Positions 16,836 to 26,186 of a DNA stretch of 64,000 nucleotides are shown in pieces. The DNA comes from Paenibacillus sp. FSL R7-0345 (GTDB lineage Bacteria; Bacillota; Bacilli; Paenibacillales; Paenibacillaceae). The stretch spans positions 1,470,501 through 1,534,500 of the forward strand of contig NZ_CP152002.1 in assembly GCF_038595055.1 (NCBI RefSeq), given 5' to 3'. Within the stretch, counting starts at the first letter, position 1. Every line of letters starts with the position of its first letter. The position numbers and the translations under genes are program-made. Under the pieces are notes generated by a model. That model worked only from the letters and a program-made list of their open reading frames with translations. It did no database searches and was not told where the DNA came from.

Positions 16836-18962
16836 ATGAGACAAGAAGAGAGAAAGACTATTCAGGCGGCAGTTATAGGGACGGTGCTGTTCCTTCTGAT
16901 CCAGATTTTCCGGAATCCGCTTAGCCAGATTGAGAATCAGGATGTCATGCTGGCGCTCTACCTTATAATCGGCTGCTGTAATATAGCTTTCGGTTTTGCG
17001 ATATTTGCCCAGGGCAGCCTGTTTTTCTCCGATACATTATCCAAATCCAGATTGTATATCTCCGCGCTCTTTTTAGGCGTCTGCATCTTTGATTTTTTAC
17101 ACACCCTGAGCTTTGTGGGCGTTCCGGCGATCTCCTCGATCATCAGTCCGGACCAGTCCCTATGGCTGTTAACCTTCTCGCGTCTGGTCAGCGCATGCGG
17201 CATATTGTTTATTTTCAGCAAGGAAGACGAACCGGTATCTATAAGAGGCAAGAAAAAGGTGTTCGGCGTGGCGCTTGCTGTTATCGCGGTCTCGCTGCTG
17301 GTGCTGGTCTTTAGCGATGTCCTTACACCGGGCTTGCAGACCTACTCCTGGCTGAGCACCGTCAAACATCTGATCGATATGGCGGTGCTGTTTATCTATC
17401 TGCTTAGTGTCGGAATGATCGTCTATCCCGGACGAATTGAAAAATCCGCTTCGCTGCTTATTATTATCCGTGCTTTAATCTTTTTCGCACTGGCCCAGGT
17501 CTTTTTCATGAACCTGCTCAGTGTTGGGGAGATGGATAATCTTTTTGGCATGCTCAGCAGCGGGGTCGCTTATTATCTGATGCTGACCGGAGTCTACCGG
17601 CTGACGATCGAAGAACCGTTCCATGAGAATCAGCAGGCTGAAGCAAGAATTAACTATCTGGCTTATCATGATGATCTGACAGGGTTGCCCAACCGGCGGC
17701 GGCTGATGCAGCGTGTGGAAGAGATGATGGCCCATAGTGTAAAAGCAAAAGGGAACGGCGGTTTCTCGGCGGTGGCCATCATGAACATTAACCACTTCAA
17801 AAATATCAATGACTCCCTGGGGCATAATGCCGGTGATCTTCTGCTGCAGCACGTGGCCCAGCGGATTCAGGATGAGGTAAAACTGCATGAGGAGCTGTTC
17901 AGCATGGGAGCGGATGAGTTTGCGTTCCTGATGACAGAACGGACAGGAGTAGAGAGCTGCCTGGTCCGCGCATCCAAGCTGCTGCAGCTGTTTGAAACAC
18001 CGGTTCAGCTGGAATCGGGGGAGTATCATATTTCGTTAAGCCTGGGCATGAGCATTTATCCAGGAGATGGTAATACAGCAGAGCAGCTGATTCAGAATGC
18101 AGATACAGCTGTACATAATGCCAAAGAACAGAATGTTGATATCCGGCGCTATATCCCGTCCATGCAGATGAAAGCCAAAGAGCGTCTGAAGCTGGAGAAT
18201 GACCTGCGCCGGGCGCTGGAGCGGGATGAGTTCTATCTCGTCTATCAGCCTCAGGTACTGCTTGAGACAGAAGAGATTGTCGGCATGGAGGCACTGCTGC
18301 GCTGGGAGCATCCCAAACGGGGAAACGTGTCTCCTGTAGAATTTATACCCATTGCTGAGGAGAGCGGACTGATTGTGCCGATCGGCGATTGGGTGCTTAG
18401 AACAGCCTGCAAGCAGAATAGAGACTGGCAACTGAAGGGATACCGTCACATCTGCGTATCCATTAACTTGTCCATGCGCCAATTTTTGCAGCCGAACCTC
18501 GCAGGCAGAATAGATGCCCTTCTGCAGGAGATCGGACTAGATCCGCGTTATGTTGATCTGGAGATCACGGAAAGCATGACTTTGGATAAAGAGACAGCAT
18601 TTGACCAGCTTAACCGGCTGAAGCGGCTGGGGGTGTTCATCAGCATCGACGACTTCGGCACTGGCTACAGCTCGCTGCATTATCTGAAAAATATGCCGAT
18701 TGACCGGCTGAAGATTGACCGTTCCTTCGTTTCTGATGTGATGGAAGACAGCAATAATGCGGCGATTGTTTCTACGATTACGTCCATGGCTCATCACCTG
18801 AAGCTGAAGGTAACGGCAGAGGGCGTGGAGAACAAGGAACAGCTGCAATTTTTGCGTCAGCAGCATTGTCATGAGGCTCAAGGCTATCTGTTCAGCAAAC
18901 CCATCAAAGCAGCAGAATTTGAAGCGTCTTTCCTGAAGCCTTTGCTCGGCCTGCCGATGTAA
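16836..18962 (+). CDS. Membrane GGDEF-EAL protein, probable c-di-GMP phosphodiesterase
   Basis: A 708-residue protein. About 250 N-terminal residues form seven or so membrane helices resembling the MASE3 sensor. The GGDEF domain follows (about 275-435), but its signature is GADEF (358-362) and the preceding residues are SM rather than the usual R-x, so cyclase activity is doubtful. The EAL domain (about 450-700) keeps the expected residues: EAL at 485-487, the Asn in SINLSMRQF, LEITES, DDFGTGYSS, LKIDRSFV, TAEGVE and the terminal GYLFSKP. It probably hydrolyses c-di-GMP under control of the membrane sensor. ATG 16836 follows GAGGG; TTG 16782 is too close to its only site. Confidence 0.88.
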   Translation: MRQEERKTIQAAVIGTVLFLLIQIFRNPLSQIENQDVMLALYLIIGCCNIAFGFAIFAQGSLFFSDTLSKSRLYISALFLGVCIFDFLHTLSFVGVPAISSIISPDQSLWLLTFSRLVSACGILFIFSKEDEPVSIRGKKKVFGVALAVIAVSLLVLVFSDVLTPGLQTYSWLSTVKHLIDMAVLFIYLLSVGMIVYPGRIEKSASLLIIIRALIFFALAQVFFMNLLSVGEMDNLFGMLSSGVAYYLMLTGVYRLTIEEPFHENQQAEARINYLAYHDDLTGLPNRRRLMQRVEEMMAHSVKAKGNGGFSAVAIMNINHFKNINDSLGHNAGDLLLQHVAQRIQDEVKLHEELFSMGADEFAFLMTERTGVESCLVRASKLLQLFETPVQLESGEYHISLSLGMSIYPGDGNTAEQLIQNADTAVHNAKEQNVDIRRYIPSMQMKAKERLKLENDLRRALERDEFYLVYQPQVLLETEEIVGMEALLRWEHPKRGNVSPVEFIPIAEESGLIVPIGDWVLRTACKQNRDWQLKGYRHICVSINLSMRQFLQPNLAGRIDALLQEIGLDPRYVDLEITESMTLDKETAFDQLNRLKRLGVFISIDDFGTGYSSLHYLKNMPIDRLKIDRSFVSDVMEDSNNAAIVSTITSMAHHLKLKVTAEGVENKEQLQFLRQQHCHEAQGYLFSKPIKAAEFEASFLKPLLGLPM

Positions 18963-18965
18963 ATG

Positions 18966-18996
18966 TAAAATGCAAAAGCCAAAGGGTTGCATTTTA
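18966..18996 (+). terminator. Possible weak terminator
   Basis: TAAAATGCAA pairs perfectly with TTGCATTTTA across an 11-base loop, right after the GGDEF-EAL stop. The following sequence is only partly T-rich. Confidence 0.45.
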
Positions 18997-19030
18997 TTCT
19001 GTGGAATGATACAATATTTTTTGTATCCTC

Positions 19031-19104
19031 GCGGGTGTAGTTCAATGGTAGAACTTCAGCCTTCCAAGCTGATAGCGTGGGTTCGATTCCCATCACCCGC
19101 TCCA
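19031..19104 (+). tRNA. tRNA-Gly (anticodon TCC)
   Basis: The acceptor arm GCGGGTG pairs with CACCCGC. The D stem is GTTC/GAAC. The anticodon stem TCAGC/GCTGA encloses CTTCCAA, with TCC at positions 34-36. The T arm is GTGGG-TTCGATT-CCCAT. The discriminator T is followed by an encoded CCA. It is a single tRNA with its own downstream terminator. Confidence 0.97.
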
Positions 19105-19117
19105 ATATGACATTTTC

Positions 19118-19144
19118 AAACCCTTGCCCTGCAAGGGTTTTTTT
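19118..19144 (+). terminator. Terminator of the tRNA gene
   Basis: AAACCCTTGC, CCT loop, GCAAGGGTTT, followed by TTTT. Confidence 0.9.
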
Positions 19145-19258
19145 GCGTCCATTTTGCGCCTATAGAGTGGAATAAATAACACTGTATATTAACCCAGTCA
19201 ATGCAGAGCCCCCAGGCATATCTTAAGCTGTACCCACTTGCAAAGGAGGAAGGAATCC

Positions 19259-19372
19259 ATGAGCGAGAACGTTGCAGGTTATGGCGGAGGATTTGGCGGT
19301 ATGACATCTACTGCTGCAATTCTGGTCCTGTTTATTCTGCTGGTTATCATCTCCAAGGCATTTGTACTGTAG
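19259..19372 (+). CDS. YjcZ-family sporulation protein
   Basis: A 37-residue peptide that starts MSENVAGYGGGFGG and ends in one hydrophobic helix (STAAILVLFILLVIIS). The Gly/Tyr-rich head plus a single membrane segment is the pattern of YjcZ/YosA-like small spore proteins found in Bacillales. The start follows AAAGGAGGAAGG. A bidirectional terminator lies just downstream. The function within spores is not established. Confidence 0.88.
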   Translation: MSENVAGYGGGFGGMTSTAAILVLFILLVIISKAFVL

Positions 19373-19386
19373 TTCCAAAAAATAAT

Positions 19387-19428
19387 AAGCCAGGGTTTCC
19401 GCGCGGTTGGCGGAGACCCTGGCTTTAT
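19387..19428. terminator. Terminator between convergent genes
   Basis: AAGCCAGGGTTTCCGC pairs with GCGGAGACCCTGGCTT; serves the yjcZ-like gene and the dipeptidase. Confidence 0.88.
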
Positions 19429-19445
19429 TGGTGTGTCAGACCGGA

Positions 19446-20801
19446 TTAGACGGTCTTCAGAAACTCGACAATGGTCAGCAGGCCCTTGTCAAAGTTCTCC
19501 AGGTTGAAGTGCTCATCCGGAGCATGCAGGTTCTCGTCATCCAGGCCAAAGCCCATTAGGACAACCGGTGCCTTCAGGATACGGGAGAAGCTCTCCATGA
19601 TCGGAATCGAGCCGCCGTCTTTGGTGAAGAGGGCGCGTGTACCGTAGACTTTGCCAAAAGCATCTGCTGCGGTCTGCAGAATCGGATCGGACGGATCAAT
19701 ATTGAAGGCGCGCGCTTTTTCCATCTGCTTCACCTTTACGGTAGCGCCTTTCTGGATGTTAGCCTTCAGGTGCGCTTCCACAGCATCAAGGATATGCTGC
19801 GGGTCCTGGTCGCCTACGAGGCGGCAGGTGATTTTGGCATGGGCTTCCTTCGGAATGACAGTCTTGCTGCCTTCGCCCTGGAATCCGCCGTAGACGCCGT
19901 TAAGCTCAAGGGTCGGACGGGCGCCTACACGCTCAACAAAGCTGTAGCCTTCTTCACCGTAGAGCTGCTCCAGACCGAGGGATGCTCTGATCTTCTCTTC
20001 GTTCACGCCCTGCTTGGCGAATTCCTCGCGCAGCAGCGCAGACAGCTCAGGCACCCCCTGATAGAAGCCTTCCACAGCTACACGCCCCTGTTCATCATGC
20101 AGGGAGCTGAGCAGGGACACCAGAGCATGAAGCGCATTAGGGACACCGCCGCCGTATGAGCCGGAGTGCAGATCCGTTGAAGCCGTGTGAACAGTGACCT
20201 CCATGGAGCAGAGACCGCGCAGTCCGGTACAGATCGCCGGGCGTCCGCGTTCCAGCAGCGCTGTATCGGAGACAAGCACAGCGTCAGCCGCCAGCTTGTC
20301 CTGGTTGGCTTCCAGGAACGGAGGCAGGTTCACGCTGCCGATTTCTTCTTCGCCTTCGATGCAGAGCTTGATGTTAACAGGGAGAGTGCCTTCCTGCTTG
20401 AGAATGGCTTCAATTGCCTTGATGTGCATGAACACCTGGCCCTTATCGTCGGTTGCTCCGCGTGCATAGAGCTTGCCGTCACGGATCTCCGGCTCAAACG
20501 GAGGGGTTGTCCAGAGATTCAGCGGATCAACAGGCTGTACATCATAGTGGCCGTAAACCAGAACTGTCGGTTTACCGGGAGCATGCAGGTAGTCCGCATA
20601 AACAACGGGATGACCTGCCGTAGGGTGGATCTCGATGTTCTCCAGTCCGGCGCGCTTCAGGGTTTCAGTCAGCCAGGCAGCGGCGGATTGAACATCCTCC
20701 TTGTGTGCGGAAAGAGCAGAAATACTTGGAATGGACAGCCATTGCTTCAGTTCAGCCAGCTGGGCTTCACGCTCAGCCTGAAAATATTGTTCATAGGACA
20801 T
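19446..20801 (-). CDS. M20-family dipeptidase
   Basis: A 451-residue metallopeptidase. Two-zinc ligands are visible: His and Asp in VYGHYDVQP, Asp in GATDDKGQ, the catalytic EGEEEIGS and a C-terminal His in ENLHAPDEHF. A dimerisation domain containing TDLHSGSYGG is inserted, as in the DapE/CPG2/carnosinase-like group. It probably hydrolyses dipeptides in the cytosol. The start is taken as the ATG at 20801, with AAGGAGGT about 12 bases upstream, which is long. No in-frame alternative between the two is visible. Confidence 0.9.
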   Translation of the reverse strand: MSYEQYFQAEREAQLAELKQWLSIPSISALSAHKEDVQSAAAWLTETLKRAGLENIEIHPTAGHPVVYADYLHAPGKPTVLVYGHYDVQPVDPLNLWTTPPFEPEIRDGKLYARGATDDKGQVFMHIKAIEAILKQEGTLPVNIKLCIEGEEEIGSVNLPPFLEANQDKLAADAVLVSDTALLERGRPAICTGLRGLCSMEVTVHTASTDLHSGSYGGGVPNALHALVSLLSSLHDEQGRVAVEGFYQGVPELSALLREEFAKQGVNEEKIRASLGLEQLYGEEGYSFVERVGARPTLELNGVYGGFQGEGSKTVIPKEAHAKITCRLVGDQDPQHILDAVEAHLKANIQKGATVKVKQMEKARAFNIDPSDPILQTAADAFGKVYGTRALFTKDGGSIPIMESFSRILKAPVVLMGFGLDDENLHAPDEHFNLENFDKGLLTIVEFLKTV

Positions 20802-21016
20802 AAGGGATATGTACCTCCTTGGAGTTTCGCTGCGCATAACCGTCAGGTAAAGCTTAAAACCTCAAACCGGGCCGTTAATTGACCACCGGCTGGTTTGGCA
20901 GTGTAATGCCTTCATTATACTGAAGAAGCTCCCGGAATCAAAGCAGTCCTGCAGTTATTGATTACGCCCCATAACCATGCTAGACTTAACTGACTTATGA
21001 GCAGACAGGAGCGGAA

Positions 21017-22018
21017 GTGACAGTGTCAGTAAACATGGAACCAGGCAAGGAACAGGAAGGGCAATTGAACCGGCAGGAAGCAGATCCTGCTTATATTTAT
21101 ACGTATGCGTGCTCAGGGGACGAGCAGGATTTATGCGGGATGGAGCTGCGCTGCCTGTTCGGTAAGAATATTCCGCAGGGGATTTTCGGGAGCGGAATCT
21201 GGGTTGAGCCCAGCCGCAGCCCGTTCATCAAGGAAATGATCGAGGTCATGTACACAGGCGACAGCCTGCCGGAGATTTATGATCAGACGGAGCAGGTTGA
21301 GCTGAACGGGAAGACGTTTAAGGTTATTTTTGTGAAGACCAACGATCTGCCGCCTGAGCAAAAAATAGAATACAACGAACGCAGAGTGATTGAGCGGGAA
21401 ATCGGCCTGCGGATTGAAGGCGAGGCGGACGTCAACCGTCCGGAGCTGGTATACGGCATCGTAACCCTGGGCGGCCGCTGGTATTTTGGAACCTACCACA
21501 AAAATAATGCGACCTGGTTCCGCCAGATCAAGAAGCCGCGCAGCTATTCGATTGCCCTTAGCACAAGGGTTGCCCGCGCTGCAGTTAACATGGCTGTACC
21601 GCAGCCGGACGGTATCCGGGCCATTGATCCCTGCTGCGGTATCGGGACGGTTATGATCGAAGCGCTATCCATGGGAATCGATATCGTCGGCCGGGACATC
21701 AATCCGTTTATCGCCCAGGGAGCGCGGACCAACATTGCCCATTTCGGCTTCGACGCCCCGGTTACCTTAGGTGATATCGCAGATATTACGGAGCATTATG
21801 ATGCAGCCATTGTGGACATGCCTTATAATCTGTACTCCAGTATTACACCTGAGGAGCAGTTCGACATTCTCGTCAACGCCCGCAGAATTTCTGACCGGGT
21901 TGTCATTGTGGCGATTGAGGCGATGGATGAGATGATCAGCAAGGCCGGATTCGAGATTATCGACCGTTGTGTAGCCCGCAAAGGGGCTTTTTCCCGTCAT
22001 TTGATGCTGTGCGTATAA
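21017..22018 (+). CDS. TRM11-like SAM-dependent RNA methyltransferase
   Basis: A 333-residue protein. The C-terminal half is a Rossmann methyltransferase with the SAM motif AIDPCCGIGTVMIEA and a catalytic-type IVDMPYNLYS, close to the (D/N)PPY motif of N2-guanine or adenine methyltransferases. The N-terminal half resembles the THUMP-like region of TRM11/RlmL relatives. It probably modifies tRNA or rRNA; the target base is not predictable. The start is GTG 21017, five bases after AGGAG. Confidence 0.8.
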   Translation: MTVSVNMEPGKEQEGQLNRQEADPAYIYTYACSGDEQDLCGMELRCLFGKNIPQGIFGSGIWVEPSRSPFIKEMIEVMYTGDSLPEIYDQTEQVELNGKTFKVIFVKTNDLPPEQKIEYNERRVIEREIGLRIEGEADVNRPELVYGIVTLGGRWYFGTYHKNNATWFRQIKKPRSYSIALSTRVARAAVNMAVPQPDGIRAIDPCCGIGTVMIEALSMGIDIVGRDINPFIAQGARTNIAHFGFDAPVTLGDIADITEHYDAAIVDMPYNLYSSITPEEQFDILVNARRISDRVVIVAIEAMDEMISKAGFEIIDRCVARKGAFSRHLMLCV

Positions 22019-22064
22019 AGGTGACCCGTCACCATATCCTATCTTTGGAGTGGAGGTACCAGCT

Positions 22065-22682
22065 ATGGAAGAGAAATGGTTAACCTGGGCCAAGGAGATT
22101 CAAGCCATTGCCCAGACCGGGCTTGCCTATGCGAAGGATGTCTACGACATTGAACGTTACCAGACGCTGCGTGAGCTGAGTGTAGATATTCTGGCGAACT
22201 ATACCTATGAGAGCAAGGAGAAGATCCGGCTCGCTTTTGCTACGGATGAGGGATACTGTACGCCCAAGGTGGATATCCGCGGGGTGATTTTTAAGGACAA
22301 TAAGATTCTGCTGGTCCGGGAAAAGCTGGACGGGAATTGGGCGTTACCCGGGGGCTGGGGGGATATCGGTCTGTCGCCGAGTGAAGTAGCGGTTAAGGAG
22401 ATTGCCGAAGAGTCGGGGTATGAGGCGGAAGCGGTGCGGCTGCTGGCGGTGCTGGACAAAAAATTTCATGATCATCCGCCGGAGCCGTATCATGTCTATA
22501 AATTTTTTATTTTGTGCCGGATTACGGGCGGGGAAGCGGCGGGAGGCGTGGAGACGTTCGGGGCAGGCTTCTTTGCTGAGGATGAGCTGCCTGAGCTGTC
22601 GCAGGAACGGAACACCGCAGAGCAGATCAGGACCATGTTCGAATTCTTAAAAAATCCCGAAAAGCCAGTCATATTAGACTAA
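22065..22682 (+). CDS. Nudix hydrolase with N-terminal Nudix_N_2-type domain
   Basis: A 205-residue protein. An N-terminal helical domain (about 1-65, starting EEKWLTWAKEIQAIAQTGL) is the kind found before Nudix domains acting on nucleoside-diphosphate-linked substrates. The Nudix box is GGWGDIG..VAVKEIAEESGY; it keeps the KExxEE metal-binding core. The residue at the first conserved Glu position is Leu, which I recall as common in this subgroup. ATG 22065 is seven bases after GGAGGT. It lies 46 bases after the methyltransferase gene, possibly cotranscribed. Confidence 0.88.
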   Translation: MEEKWLTWAKEIQAIAQTGLAYAKDVYDIERYQTLRELSVDILANYTYESKEKIRLAFATDEGYCTPKVDIRGVIFKDNKILLVREKLDGNWALPGGWGDIGLSPSEVAVKEIAEESGYEAEAVRLLAVLDKKFHDHPPEPYHVYKFFILCRITGGEAAGGVETFGAGFFAEDELPELSQERNTAEQIRTMFEFLKNPEKPVILD

Positions 22683-22884
22683 TTCTGCGCATATAATGTA
22701 GTGCAGGGCTATTATAAGTTTTATTAGACAAAAATTGGTTAATAATTATTATGAAAGCAGTTACAAAGTAAGCCGCTGAGCCTTTGTATCTAAAAATTAG
22801 TTGCGGAAATTCTACCTTTTTAGGCCAGGCGGTCTACATTTTTTCCTCTACTGTGACGATAAGATATTTTAGGAGGGGATCGCA

Positions 22885-23037
22885 ATGGAACAAGAAGAGT
22901 TAAGACTTCCGCTTAAACAGGATACTGCGGCACGTCCTGCCGAGGGCAATATCGCTGCCGGACTGGTATGGGGTGTTCTGATCAGCATTCCCTTATGGAT
23001 CTCGGTAATCGGCTGGATCATGGGGATATGGCGGTAA
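22885..23037 (+). CDS. 50-residue single-pass membrane protein
   Basis: A short gene with a charged N-terminus (MEQEELRLPLKQD) and one long hydrophobic helix (about 24-47, ending GWIMGIWR). AGGAGGGG precedes the ATG by six bases and a terminator lies downstream. No homologous family is recognised; the build resembles small stress or sporulation membrane peptides. Confidence 0.65.
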   Translation: MEQEELRLPLKQDTAARPAEGNIAAGLVWGVLISIPLWISVIGWIMGIWR

Positions 23038-23091
23038 TTATTACTTTAAATAATAGGCACTCCAAATAAACTTATAAGACTTATAGGAATG

Positions 23092-23124
23092 AAGGCTGCC
23101 TCTTAGAGAAGAAGCGGCCTTTTT
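23092..23124 (+). terminator. Terminator
   Basis: AAGGCTGCCTCTT pairs imperfectly with AAGAAGCGGCCTT, followed by TTT. Confidence 0.7.
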
Positions 23125-23203
23125 GAATTGCATTTCAGAATGGACCTCTGAAGAATTAGAGAAGCGGTTGACAGGCTGATATTTAGGATGAAGGAGATTG
23201 GTT

Positions 23204-23587
23204 ATGAACAACATATTACTGGAATCGCATAGTATCTTTGGAACTCCGGATATTATAGAAACATCCGCTTATTATGAACAAAAGCTGGGATTCCGGGCAA
23301 TATCCTATTTGGATACACAGGAACCCCATATCTGCCTGTACCGGGATTCCACTGAGATTATTCTAACGGATTCCGGCGGACGTCCGGTTATCCCTAACCG
23401 GGAGCTGTACGGTTACGGATATGATGCTTACTTCATTACCCGAAATCAGGACGCGCTGCAGGATGCGCTCGAGGCTGCAGGCGTAAAGTTCATCCGCAAA
23501 TTAACCGATACGGATTACGGTAACCGTGACTTCGTGATAGAGGACATTGATGGACGGTGGATTGCATTCGGTATTAAGCAGTCCTGA
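23204..23587 (+). CDS. VOC-family (glyoxalase/bleomycin resistance-like) protein
   Basis: A 127-residue single VOC module. The fold pattern is a first strand with SHSIFGTPDI, the central EPHICLYRDSTEIILT strand and the terminal FVIEDIDGRWIAFG. It could be a metal-dependent lyase/dioxygenase or a drug-binding protein. ATG 23204 is eight bases after AAGGAG. It appears monocistronic. Confidence 0.85.
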   Translation: MNNILLESHSIFGTPDIIETSAYYEQKLGFRAISYLDTQEPHICLYRDSTEIILTDSGGRPVIPNRELYGYGYDAYFITRNQDALQDALEAAGVKFIRKLTDTDYGNRDFVIEDIDGRWIAFGIKQS

Positions 23588-23606
23588 GTACATACGAATC
23601 ATGAAT

Positions 23607-23646
23607 AAAAGAGGCTGCGCCCCTGGTGAAGGAGCACAGCCTCTTT
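23607..23646. terminator. Terminator between convergent genes
   Basis: AAAAGAGGCTG pairs with CAGCCTCTTT around a 15-base interior; shared by the VOC and ASCH genes. Confidence 0.82.
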
Positions 23647-23655
23647 GGTTGCTGT

Positions 23656-24129
23656 CTAGGGGAGCGGCTTCACATGCACTACACGGAAGTTCTCGCATAC
23701 GACCGGCATTGCCGGATCGAACGACATGCCGTAACGCTGGAATTCTCTTGTAAAATAAACCTCGTGCTCATAGCGCCACGACTCCAGTGAGCGGTCATCC
23801 TCGCCCTCGGAATAGGCGAACTCTGCTGTAACTTCATTGAAGGGGACGGTCTCGATACGGGTGGTTTCAATAATCGCCCGCGGCGCGCCTGCTCCATCCA
23901 GCAGAATGGAATATCCCCCGGTGAAGGGCAGGCTGATGCCCTGTTGTTCATACACTGTCTTATTGGAGGCGGTCCCTGTCTTGATTCCCTGCAGCACCAG
24001 CTCCAGAAGCTGATCCGCAAGCCTCGGGCTGTCGCCGAAAGCCCAGGCGCTGTCGTATTTATCCGCGGCCTCAGGGTGCTCCTCTACGTAAGTCTTCCAA
24101 TATTCTGATATTGCTGTGTTTTCGGTCAT
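23656..24129 (-). CDS. ASCH-domain protein
   Basis: About 157 residues of ASCH fold. It has the N-terminal AWAFGDSPRLADQLLELVLQG helix, GIKTGTAS substrate loop, then RAIIETTRIETVPFNEVTAEFA and FTREF segments. ASCH proteins bind RNA or nucleosides; YqfB of this group hydrolyses N4-acetylcytidine. That activity is a possibility only. The start is ATG 24129; GTG 24138 lies within the AAAGGTGAG ribosome site. Confidence 0.85.
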   Translation of the reverse strand: MTENTAISEYWKTYVEEHPEAADKYDSAWAFGDSPRLADQLLELVLQGIKTGTASNKTVYEQQGISLPFTGGYSILLDGAGAPRAIIETTRIETVPFNEVTAEFAYSEGEDDRSLESWRYEHEVYFTREFQRYGMSFDPAMPVVCENFRVVHVKPLP

Positions 24130-24182
24130 TACACTCACCTTTATCTTTTTATTAATTAGCGGTCAAAAGATTTCTGCCGGTA

Positions 24183-26120
24183 TTACTGCTCCGCATCGCT
24201 CATCCAGGCTGCATAGAGCTCATCCAGGCCGGCCTGCTCCGTGTCACGGGTAAGCTGCAGGTCAGCCAGCTTCACGGCATCACTGGCGATAGCAGGGTCC
24301 AGCATTTCAGCGTCAATCCGGCCGATCCGCTCCTCTGCAGCGGATATTTCCTGCTCCCAGGCGGTGGTTGAACGCGGCTTACGGGAGGAAGCTGCGCTGC
24401 TTGCAGAGACCGGAGCGTTGTACTGGGGACTGCTCTTGCCGGCAGGTTGGCTGCCGTTAGCGGCAGGCAGGCTGGAGGCAGCAGCACGCTCCGCCTGCTT
24501 CTCCTTGTAATACTCGTAGTTTCCGTTAAAGGCATGGAACCGGCCGTCTTCAATCAACCAGAGCTTGCCGAAGCAGCGGTTAATGAAATAGCGGTCATGG
24601 GAAACAGCCAGTACCGTACCCTGGAATTCCTCGAGAGCCTCTTCCAGCGCTTCCCTGGAGTCGATGTCCAGGTGGTTGGTCGGCTCATCCAGGATAAGCA
24701 GGTTCGGCCGGCGGTGCATCAGCACCGCGAAGCGCAGCCGCGTCCATTCTCCGCCGGACAGATTGGCGACGGTTTTGAAGACATCGCCGCCGTAGAAGAG
24801 GAAGCGTGCCAGCTGTCCGCGGGCCTCGCCTTCCTCCATGCCCACTTCCTCGCGGAAGTAGCGGAGCACGGACAGCTTGCCGTCCTCGGGCACAGCCTCC
24901 TGGGCAAGATAACCGACGGCCGCCCGCGAGCCGAGCGTACAGCTGCCGCTGTCCGGTGTCTCCTGGCCGAGGATCATCCGCAGCAGCGTGCTCTTGCCGG
25001 CACCGTTGCCGCCGATCAGGGCGGCCGTTTCGCCGTATCTCAGAATGTCACTGGCACCTGTGAATAGGGTACGGCTGCCGTAGCTTTTGCTGATCCGGTC
25101 GAGGATAACAGCCTGATTGCCGGTCCGGTCCTCCTGCTGCAGTTGCAGATCTATTGCTTTGCGCTCCAGAATCGGACGTTTGATCTTGACCATCCGGTCC
25201 AGCGCCTTCTGCATCGAAGCAGCCCGGCGGTGGAAGGAAGGGTTAGGCGGATTGGAGCGGTTGCCCCATTCAATCAGGCGCTTGATGCTTTCCTGCATCT
25301 GCTTAATCTTCTTCTGCTGCTCCTGGTAATCGGCGAACTGCTGGAGCAGCCGGGCTTCCTTCTCCACCTGATAGCCGCTGTAGTTGGTGTGATAGGTGAT
25401 GGCTTCACCGTCTTCAATCTCGACTACCTTTTTGACTACGGCATCCAGAAAATAGCGGTCATGCGAAATCGCCAGCACAGTGCCTTCGTAGGCCAGAAGA
25501 TATTGCTCCAGCCATTCGATGGCTCCCATATCCAGGTGGTTGGTCGGCTCATCGAGCAGCAGAACATCCGGGCGGCGCAGCAGCAGCTCGGCCAGTCCGA
25601 CCTTGGTTTTCTCCCCGCCGGAGAGGGAGGTGAATTCACGGTCATATTGGGCGGCGGCGATGCCGAGCCCTGAGGCAACGCGCTGAATGGAGGCATCGAT
25701 TTCATACCCGCCGGCTGCTTCGAATTTCTCCTGCAGGACGCCATACTCCTTGAGCAGCCTGTTCCAGGCCGCTTCATCCGTCCCGGCGTCAAGGCTGGAC
25801 ATCTGCTGCTCCAGCTCCCGCAGGCGGCTCTGCCAGGCGAGAGACTCAGCGAAGCTGCGCTGGAGCACGGCATATACCGTTTCTCCGGTGCCGGCCTCCT
25901 GAATTTGGGCAAGGAGGCCGACTACGCTGCCCCGGCGGATAGAAATCTGGCCCTGATCCGCGCGTTCTTCACCGCTCAGCAGGCGGAAGAGGGTTGTTTT
26001 GCCGCAGCCGTTGCGGCCGATCAGGCCGATTTTTTCGCCTTGGCGGATATCGAAGGTGATGTCGCTCAGAACAAGCTGGGCCCCGTGGTATTTCTGGACA
26101 TTTTGGCATGAGATAATCAT
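24183..26120 (-). CDS. ABC-F family ATPase (YdiF/Uup-like)
   Basis: A 645-residue soluble protein with two ABC domains and no membrane part. Walker A motifs are GRNGCGKTT (about 35) and GGNGAGKST (about 375). Signatures are LSGGEKTK and LSGGEWTR, each followed by LLLDEPTNHLD or LILDEPTNHLD. The inter-domain linker (about 240-320) carries the arm/P-site tip. A charged, Ala/Ser-rich C-terminal extension resembles YdiF/Uup. ABC-F proteins act on the ribosome as translation factors or antibiotic-protection proteins. Sequence alone does not decide which. A terminator and a short ORF lie directly upstream on the same strand. Confidence 0.9.
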   Translation of the reverse strand: MIISCQNVQKYHGAQLVLSDITFDIRQGEKIGLIGRNGCGKTTLFRLLSGEERADQGQISIRRGSVVGLLAQIQEAGTGETVYAVLQRSFAESLAWQSRLRELEQQMSSLDAGTDEAAWNRLLKEYGVLQEKFEAAGGYEIDASIQRVASGLGIAAAQYDREFTSLSGGEKTKVGLAELLLRRPDVLLLDEPTNHLDMGAIEWLEQYLLAYEGTVLAISHDRYFLDAVVKKVVEIEDGEAITYHTNYSGYQVEKEARLLQQFADYQEQQKKIKQMQESIKRLIEWGNRSNPPNPSFHRRAASMQKALDRMVKIKRPILERKAIDLQLQQEDRTGNQAVILDRISKSYGSRTLFTGASDILRYGETAALIGGNGAGKSTLLRMILGQETPDSGSCTLGSRAAVGYLAQEAVPEDGKLSVLRYFREEVGMEEGEARGQLARFLFYGGDVFKTVANLSGGEWTRLRFAVLMHRRPNLLILDEPTNHLDIDSREALEEALEEFQGTVLAVSHDRYFINRCFGKLWLIEDGRFHAFNGNYEYYKEKQAERAAASSLPAANGSQPAGKSSPQYNAPVSASSAASSRKPRSTTAWEQEISAAEERIGRIDAEMLDPAIASDAVKLADLQLTRDTEQAGLDELYAAWMSDAEQ

Positions 26121-26186
26121 AGGTATTCTCCTTTATATAATGCCTGCCGCCGCTGTTCTCCCGGATGGAGCACTGAAAATGGACAC

